From Spirogloea muscicola (taxonomy: Eukaryota; Streptophyta; Zygnematophyceae; Spirogloeales; Spirogloeaceae): 14,956 bases of DNA. Of the stretch, positions 8,063 through 14,956 are shown piece by piece. The DNA lies in contig WELB01000013.1 of assembly GCA_009602725.1 (NCBI GenBank), positions 1 to 14,956 on the forward strand. The letters are read 5' to 3'. The notes under the pieces were generated by a model. It ran no database searches. It was given only the letters and a program-made list of their open reading frames with translations, and was not told the origin of the DNA. Each line of letters starts with the position of its first letter. Within the stretch, counting starts at the first letter, position 1. The position numbers and the translations under genes were made by a program.

Positions 8063-11000
8063 CTGAGAATTCTCAGATCAGATGACAGCTAATTCTTCGC
8101 TCTCATGAAAGAGAACGGCTGTGCATATAAAACCCGCTTGGGGACTCTTGCCTTGCAAAGAGTGGATGTGATTCTGCTGCAAACTTCCCACAACTAAATC
8201 TGCACTATACTGACAGCGCTCTTAGCAGTGGCCAGGACTCTGGGTTCAGGTTCAGCATATGTCTTTGTCCCAGTCTCGGACTTACTGACAATGACAGTGC
8301 ACAGTCCAGCACCAGGTGCAAAAGCAATAGAAGTGGCCTCTCACCGACTCAACAGGCTTGCGAAGCTTGTTCTCCAGGTACACAGAGGTGTTTGGGACTA
8401 GCCCGTTCAAGAGGGCTTCCAATGGTTCCTCAGCCATCTCATCCTGTGTCAGGGCAACAGCAGATTACAGTCAGCATCTCTCAAACTAGAGATGTGCAAC
8501 AGACTTCTTCAAGCATTGCCACACACTGCAGCTGTTAAGAGTAGCAACATGCACGTGGCACAGGAGCAAACAGGGATAGCTCACACATGCAGTACTGTGG
8601 GCATTGAAGTCTAGGAAGTAGGGCTTGGGACTTAAGCCATGACTAAGCTTAGGGATGAGCTGAGAAGATTCCGACAAGCCGATAAGAAAACCGGCCTTCC
8701 CAGAAGTTGCCAGTGTTTCCTTCATGGAAAGTAATAGGAAAAAGAAAAAGCTCTGTGCACTCTTGCAGACTAATACACAGCTGTACTTCAAAAGTTGACC
8801 GATTAGCCTGAGTCTGAAATTCCAAGTGCTACTCTGCGCACCTGAAGTTTTCCACGGTTGGCAAGCAAGACATAGGATATGCGTTCGCCGATGTGGAATT
8901 GACGGTCTGGGTCTCTCCTTTTCATGCGGACAGCAAGAGCTACATGAGGTCCCCGACCTTCTTCTGCTGTGGCTGGGTTTGGACCGCCACCTCTCCCAGC
9001 GCCGTCCTTCTGTGGGCTCTTTGCACCCGCCGCAGCCACTCGAGCAATGTCACCGTCATCCACCCTCCATAGGCCCTGACAAGCCGTTGACCAATCTTAG
9101 TTGCCGCACTCTAGTATCTCGAGCACCAGTAAACGCGCAGCCAGAAGAGCCAGTGAGGCGTACACCAAGCAGCAATCCCCATTGCAGATCGATTCTTAGC
9201 ATTTGGCTGGCCTTTAGCTGACCCCAGTCATCAGGAGATCCCCGAGGCTGCATCTGTTGTTGACCAGTGTCCGAATGCTTTCCCGACAGGATCGTAGAGC
9301 ACTCTCCAGGTCCTGCTCAACCAGCAGCTGTTGCAGGATCTCCTTGCAAACACCTCGGACCAACTCTGGCACGTCCCTCCTGTCCACTTCCACGCCCTTT
9401 ACAAACAGAGACCCCTGCCCTCCACCTGATGTTGCGTTGGTGAATTGGCGTCCTGCGTATCTATTGACCTGCACGGCATAATGACATCATTGGTCCCGCT
9501 GATTCACCCAATTTCTGCTATGTTCACTCCAAGTCCAGAGCAGAGTTTTGTGTGCTTGGACATGGCACTGTCACTCTGAAACTTCCAAGTTGCTAGATGA
9601 GACAGCCATCAAGGATTCAATATCAAGCAAGCTTGCAAACACTAGTCCCAGGATCAGATTGGATCTAAAGTGGCTTGTGACGAGGGTCCGAGCCCTTGGA
9701 TCCGACCTGGAGGAGGAGAAATGGCGACAGCACTCGCTCAAAATTCAGAGCCATTGGAGGGTCAAAACTCTCTGATACGATCTCCGCCAGCTGTTTGCCA
9801 GAGTCAATTGCTGTCTTAACATCCATTCCCTTAAGCTGTACAAATACACTGTCGGTCTGAGCGTAAATGACTTTGCAGCCCTCTAAGGTGGACTCCACCA
9901 GCTCCACAGCTTTCCGACAAGAAGCTGCTCCCATGCTGGAGTCACAAGTGAATCACAGCCGAATTTAGGTGCAGAAGGCAAGGTAGCGAGAAGCTAGCAG
10001 CCAAAGGAGAACCTGAGAAGACAACCAAGAATCTGAGAACGCAGGACTGTAGCAATGCAAGTGTTGCTACCTCAGACAAGAATCTGCCAGGGGCACAGCC
10101 TGCTGAGGAGAAGCTTGAGAGCCCGTGAAACCATAGAGAGCATTTGAGCACAGCTTCAGTGCTTTCTGGCGCCCATCCAAAACTGCCTTGTCTGATGGGG
10201 AGATCGTGTCTGAGGCCATCTGCAATTTGGCTGCCTTCCTCGCAGCTATGAGAGCACCTGGTATCCCCTCGGACAAACAATAGAAATATCTGAGTAAGGC
10301 TTTTGAGCAATAGGAGGGAGTGGCTTCTCCAAATGCTTCAAGGTAGAAAACATCATCAAAGATGAGAGTGACCTGAAGTAACGATAGGGCTTCAAAGATC
10401 TTACCACAAATTCGCGGGAGGACGCCGATCCGTACATGTGACTTGACGAAACAAGCTCCAGTGGGGGACTTCAGAAGATCCACAGCTGGAAGTGTTCCAT
10501 AGTCGTCTGGATGGACTAGAGTGGTGTAGCAGAGGTTGTGTGCGATGAACAATGACGGGTACAGAGATGCAAAGTCCAAAATGGCGACCGGATCCTGGTT
10601 ACCAGCTCAGCTGCTTCAGAAGGCATCATGTGCTCCCCACAATTTATCACAGTTCTCATTGCCTCAGCCTCACAACTTGCCCTGTCGCCTTAGTATGCTC
10701 ATGCGAGGCAACCTGAGAGCAAATTTATTTACCATCACTATGTACTTTACTGTGGACCATGAGTCTCTCCTTCTAATGTCACCTTGTAAAACCCTGCTGT
10801 GTTGTTCTCCCTGGGATGTAGTAAGAAAGGGCTCTCAGAGAGCTGGCCATTGATAGTAGGCCCGCCTAAGAGCCACCCTTCCCTTCTTGCACTTCGCAAC
10901 AGCAAGCTCTGAGTAAGATCACCCAAAAGACGATGCTTACAACAAGGGCAGTGCACACTCGGGAGAGCTGACAATTGAATACACGGTCATGCACTCCGAT

Positions 11001-14000
11001 ACACCACCAAAGACTAGCAGCTTGTTGAGGTGTGTGCAGCAACCACTCAAGAGGCAGATAGATTGCTAGTCCTAAACCTCAACTACAGATCCTTCACAGA
11101 ACGAATGATAAGACAGGCTGTGAGGCTGCTCACATCATAGCCTACAGAAGCAAGACCCCAAAACTACAATGCTGAGCACCTGGACGCGAATCATCTGGGC
11201 TTTGTAAAGAACTTCCTGTACACTGAGTCCTGTCACGCGGGCAAGCTCAACAGTCTCTGCCATGGCATGAAGCCGCTCTAGTAGCTCCAAGGTAACCTGA
11301 AGGCCGGAAACAGAGAACCAAAAAGTCAAATCTAACAAGACCATGAACGAGCGGGTCAATACCTGAGTGCATGAGGGCATCAGCTGTGTGCATTGACGGG
11401 CTTAAGCTGCCTTGACAACAGCCAAGATCTAGAGAGATCCTTGCTAAACAGGGCTGCATGCTCCAGCACTCAATGTAGAGTCCTCAAGCTTAGTCCTCGT
11501 TTTGATCTTTACTCTGACATTTGTGTGGCTGCCTCTTTGTCCTCTATTTACATCATGGGATGTGTGAATCACACAAACGAGAACGAGCACAGTACGTACC
11601 TTAGCATCATTCAACGAATATGTAACAAGGCGGGGCACACCACCATGACATCCAGTCCACAGAGCAGCAACAGCACCGGGACTCAGGACTTCTTTAGGTC
11701 TCTTGAGGAACACCCAGCAGCACTCTGCCAACGTGAAGGTTGACAGGTTTTGCGACACCAGAATAACCCGCAGAACGTCTATCACGATTCTCCCCTCAGC
11801 ATGGGCCCGGAAGACCTCCTGATTTGAGGTTGACGTCATTCTTGCCTGCTGCTTTACCCAGTGCTTTCCATAAGACACTACTGACTTGACCTGCCAGAGA
11901 AAGAGCAAAGTGAAGCATGAGCAAACAGCAATATTACTGATGCTGTTGACAATCTGGAGCAATACATCCAGCATATCTGATCCTGCCTCCTGCCAGTGCA
12001 CAGAGCTTCTTTGGAATATATACAGGACACTTTAGAAGAACGCAGGAGTGACTGCTCTAGAACCTGCTGTATACGACGAACTCACAAACAGGACAGGCCT
12101 GTCAATCTGCTCAGGACTGATGCAAGCAAGTGTTTGATGCTCTGGGGCCATATCTTACCTCTAAAGCTTGCCCAGGCCTCCTTCCAATGGCCAAAGGCCC
12201 CAACTTCAGCACTTTGAATCTGTCCGCTAGAAAGCGCAGGCTGTCTTTCAGCTGGAACACAGCGATGACATCTGGATCAACATCTTCGACCACAAATTTC
12301 TGCCAATCCTTCAACATTTCCTCTTCTGTGTCAGAGAACCGGACCTGCCACATGAGGCCTGCCAATGTCAGTGTCAATGTCAATGTCTTATGTCATTGAA
12401 GAGCGAGCTCCTTCAGGCTGTTCAGAGAAACATCTTAAGAGCATAGACTTTGAACACATTTGCTAATTTGTTGTCTGTAAACCATTGATGCTAAAGACTA
12501 GGACTTAAACATGGACTACAGGAGGTACTGTCCCAGGAGAATGTACCTCAACGCCCGGAATATTGAGTGGATGAGCCCTGACCCCATGTGTGAAGACAAC
12601 CTTCTGAACATCCAAAGGGCCACTCTTGCGCTGTATGAGGCAGGAAATGACAAGAACCGGATCTCGGGATGCCACCGACGAGCCACCGCCAGTCACATCG
12701 TTAAGAGACTCCACATCCAGTGGCTGAGGACACTGGATCGAGTTCACAGGTCTGTCGCCGCCCCTGCTACCATGCTGGCTTCCTCTAGGATTCTGGTCGC
12801 CATTAGCAGCTCTGCTCCTGATACCTCTGGCTGCAGCAATTCGCCCCCCCCCGGAGCAGACCACGTGGAGGGTCAGGATGCAGAGAGGTGCTATTGAGAG
12901 ATAGTCTTGCAAGCCTGACTCCACCTGACACCCAACAGGATCACGACCTGACGTTGATACTGTGGCACCAGTCAGCTGCCGTTCAGTGTCCATAGCATTT
13001 GACATAATGGTGCCCCCTTCCTCAAAATCATGGCAGGAGCTCTCTCCCAAGTCCGTGTCAAGCACCCTGTCGTCACCCTCCTTCAAAGCATCTGCAATTT
13101 CCTCGTCCTTTGTGCTCCGCAAGAACTCCATTGCCTGTGTAGCATCAGGTGTCATGCCCTTGACATGTCTCCACGTAGATACAGAGATCTCCAACGAACA
13201 AGTGGATCTCATCATATGCTTCTGGACGTGAGTGGCCCTCTGTATGTCCACCCATGCCCCACCAGCCATCGAGGTGTCGCACATGAAGCGCATGCCAAGC
13301 TGCTCGAGACACAGCAATAGCAGCAGAGATTTGTGAGCACTGTGCACATGCTTCCCAGTTCACAACGAGCATAGAAGCATGGGACCAACCAGGAATTTGG
13401 GCTGGCCGTGTGAAGTTGACTTTACAAGTCATTGAATGGCTCGTCCTCGCCCAGAGCTGCTTTCCATTCTTTGAAGGCCAAGGCAACACTTGCTAGTATC
13501 GGTAGAGAGCAAGACTCCCCACGCGACTTGTACCTTAATACCTTCCTCATAAGATGTGTGGTCTTTCCAGATGAGGCCACTGCTCTTCAGCTCCTGCTTT
13601 TCAGCAAGCACCTCTAGAGCCTTCGCCACGGGTCCAATGTCTTTCTCGCGCCAGACCTTTACCTGCACAAGAGGCAGCTCAGCATGTGCCAGGGGCATGC
13701 ATGCAGCAACCACAGGTCCTGAAGCACATTAAAGTCCAAGTGCTGTGTGTCTTGAGAGGGTGTTGTTCTAACCTTGAGGAAATCAAATGGCCCATCAGGC
13801 CTATAGTACATCAAAGGCCAGCGCCTCTCTGATGTTATACTATGCACCTTCAGCAATCAGGAGAAAGGAGGCGAGGCGTCCATTGACAATGTCAAATCAA
13901 TCATTACTCTGCGGTAGGCAAGCTACAGCTGGTGTCACGGTAATCGAAGGCACGAAATCTTGCAAGATATGCCAATATGTCTGGCTAAGATACGCAGGAA

Positions 14001-14956
14001 TGCTGTAAAAGCTTACGCGCTCAGACAACTTCTGAGGCCCCTCTGCTGACTTCTGTGAGGATATTGCACTCACAATTTTCTCTCCGAGTGCATGATTCCT
14101 CTTATTGAGTGACGCAAGGTGCTGCTGATTCACATGCTCTGCAATGAGGTCAAAGTGAGAGGGTTGACAGGGCCCTCCTGCTCCTCCGTCGTTGCTCACA
14201 ACCGGGGCTGGAAACCAGAAGTAGGGTACGAAATCTGCAGAACGAGAAACAATGGGCATGCTGATGCGTGTACATGCTTCAAGCTCTCACTGAGTCGGCT
14301 GGCTTTGTTGGCTGCCCTATTTAGGTCACCCAATGCTCATATGAGCAGTTTGAGCTACAATTGAGCTACAGAGCTTCAATGTACACGGGACTTAAGCTTA
14401 AGTGTGTACGGGACAGCAGAGGAGTACCTGGCACACAGCAGCATACAGTGGTGCCGCTGTTCTGTATGCCGTAGAGATACACCTGAGGCGAGTGACACAT
14501 ACTGTGTCAAGATGGGAGCGCCAGTCAGACTTGCGGACCAGGACACGCAGAGAGACGGAGGGCCGTGCCTTGCTTGCACTGACTGGCTTGGCCTGCTACC
14601 GTCGTGTCTAGAGTGGCAGCTGCTACAATCAGCTCCCAGGGCCGTGAGACCCGGCTGCAGCTCGAGCTGCAAAAGGGGGATGACACAGGCACGGTCACAC
14701 AGTGGCCTGCGCAGCACCTGCGGGGCCTTGCCTTGAGAGCCGCGGTGCGGCGCGACCCCGTCCTCATAGACGACGTCCAGAAGCATCATCTGGATGGAGG
14801 CAGCCCGGCCGGCGGGGGCCAGCTGGGCGGCGGCACCAGCCTGGCGCCGGCCGCCATCGGCAAGCCGCGGCTGCTTCTCGGCAAGCGGCGCGTCGCCCCA
14901 GGCGCGCCTCTTGTGCGCCGGGAAGTGGCCGGGGAGGCCGCCAGGCTGCAAGCCGA
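7495..14956 (-). CDS. Divergent family B DNA polymerase, Pol delta catalytic-subunit-like (5' partial, 18 exons)
   Basis: Exons in gene order: 14718-14956 (open at the edge), 14428-14482, 14017-14234, 13773-13847, 13534-13662, 12547-13299, 12159-12344, 11600-11890, 11180-11296, 10783-10908, 10405-10594, 10071-10257, 9707-9935, 9223-9468, 8842-9075, 8345-8443, 7896-8062, 7495-7774. Every intron is GT-AG and all phases agree, giving 1272 residues plus TAA. Landmarks: DFVPYFWFPAP near 98-108; RFMCDTSMAGGAW near 242-254; Exo III YSLND at 642-646; motif A DFASLYPS at 736-743; motif B KLCSNALYGFTG at 827-838; motif C YAQTDS at 879-884; VKGVEVDRRD at 954-963; HVALAVRMKRRDP in the thumb; and eight cysteines at 1176-1243. 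Motifs A and B and the thumb favour POLD1. Parts of motif C (VFVQLKG) and the last cysteine pair (CVNLACPALY) recall REV3. Exo I and Exo II catalytic residues are missing. Known family role: replication or lesion bypass; the role here is unknown. Confidence 0.88.
12362..12388. repeat. Short (AATGTC)n microsatellite in a polymerase intron
   Basis: AATGTC-type units occur about four times in a row with one change, just upstream of the acceptor for exon 12159-12344. On the gene strand it reads as GACATT repeats. It takes the place where a pyrimidine tract would be expected. Confidence 0.7.
12844..12852. repeat. Nine-base C run (G run on the coding strand) inside a polymerase exon
   Basis: The run encodes three glycines immediately after the degenerate Exo I segment. 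A one-base length error would shift the frame of this long exon. The downstream reading frame is supported by homology (DPVLVISCLIQ onwards), so nine bases is consistent with an intact frame. Confidence 0.8.

Noticed and set aside
10536-10853. 105-codon plus-strand open frame and similar plus-strand frames over 8800-14700
   Set aside because: They are shadows of polymerase exons or introns with no protein features of their own.
12511-12897. 128-codon plus-strand open frame
   Set aside because: It is antisense to the long polymerase exon, whose minus-strand frame aligns with POLD1 blocks.
7495-14956. The polymerase as a pseudogene
   Set aside because: Eighteen exons over 7.4 kb join with GT-AG borders and no frameshift or internal stop, and the C-terminal cysteines and motifs A and B are intact. 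This favours a maintained gene despite lost exonuclease residues.
7495-14956. The polymerase as plain REV3 (Pol zeta)
   Set aside because: Motif A (DFASLYPS with AHNLCYTTL), motif B (NALYGFTG) and the thumb segment HVALAVRMKRRDP match POLD1 rather than the REV3 forms (DFQSLYPS, NVTYGYT). The long REV3 middle region is also absent. Some REV3-like traits remain, so the placement is not final.
1-14956. tRNA, rRNA, CRISPR array, transposon ends
   Set aside because: I looked for cloverleaf-like segments, regular spaced repeats, terminal inverted repeats and transposase motifs by eye and saw none worth reporting.

Overview
The window looks like nuclear DNA of a photosynthetic green alga, probably a trebouxiophyte or other chlorophyte. 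The reasons are genes cut into many exons by short GT-AG introns (about 110-400 bp), TGTAA-type polyadenylation motifs, a chloroplast light-harvesting gene, and a plant-type tyrosylprotein sulfotransferase. The assignment is by recognition, without a search. The contig carries parts of three genes.

Positions 1-3831 (+) hold a tyrosylprotein sulfotransferase cut at its 5' end. Nine exons join with consistent phases into 712 residues that include the PAPS-binding RDPVDRFLS segment and a C-terminal membrane anchor. Positions 5028-6240 (-) hold a photosystem I antenna gene of the LHCA1 type. Its whole mature region is recovered from four exons, but no convincing transit-peptide exon is found. The two genes converge on a 1.2 kb stretch (3832-5027) that holds 3' UTRs and two unassigned open segments.

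Positions 6241-7494 are an extremely GC-rich stretch followed by a pyrimidine-rich stretch with degenerate tandem repeats. They lie between the LHCA1 gene and the 3' end of the next gene.

Positions 7495-14956 (-) are filled by one 18-exon gene, open at the right edge, that encodes at least 1272 residues. It is a family B DNA polymerase most like the catalytic subunit of Pol delta (POLD1). The fold is complete: N-terminal domain, exonuclease-like domain, palm/fingers/thumb, and a C-terminal domain with two four-cysteine modules. It departs strongly from housekeeping POLD1. The Exo I and Exo II active-site residues are gone, the YGDTDS motif reads YAQTDS, and the KKRY motif reads VNRY. Two novel insertions flank the dead Exo I strand. 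Every splice junction keeps the frame, so this reads as a maintained, divergent, proofreading-dead delta-like paralogue rather than a decayed pseudogene. It is the most interesting object in the window.

The three genes show no obvious functional link; their adjacency looks like ordinary eukaryotic gene order. No rRNA, tRNA, CRISPR array or mobile element was recognised.
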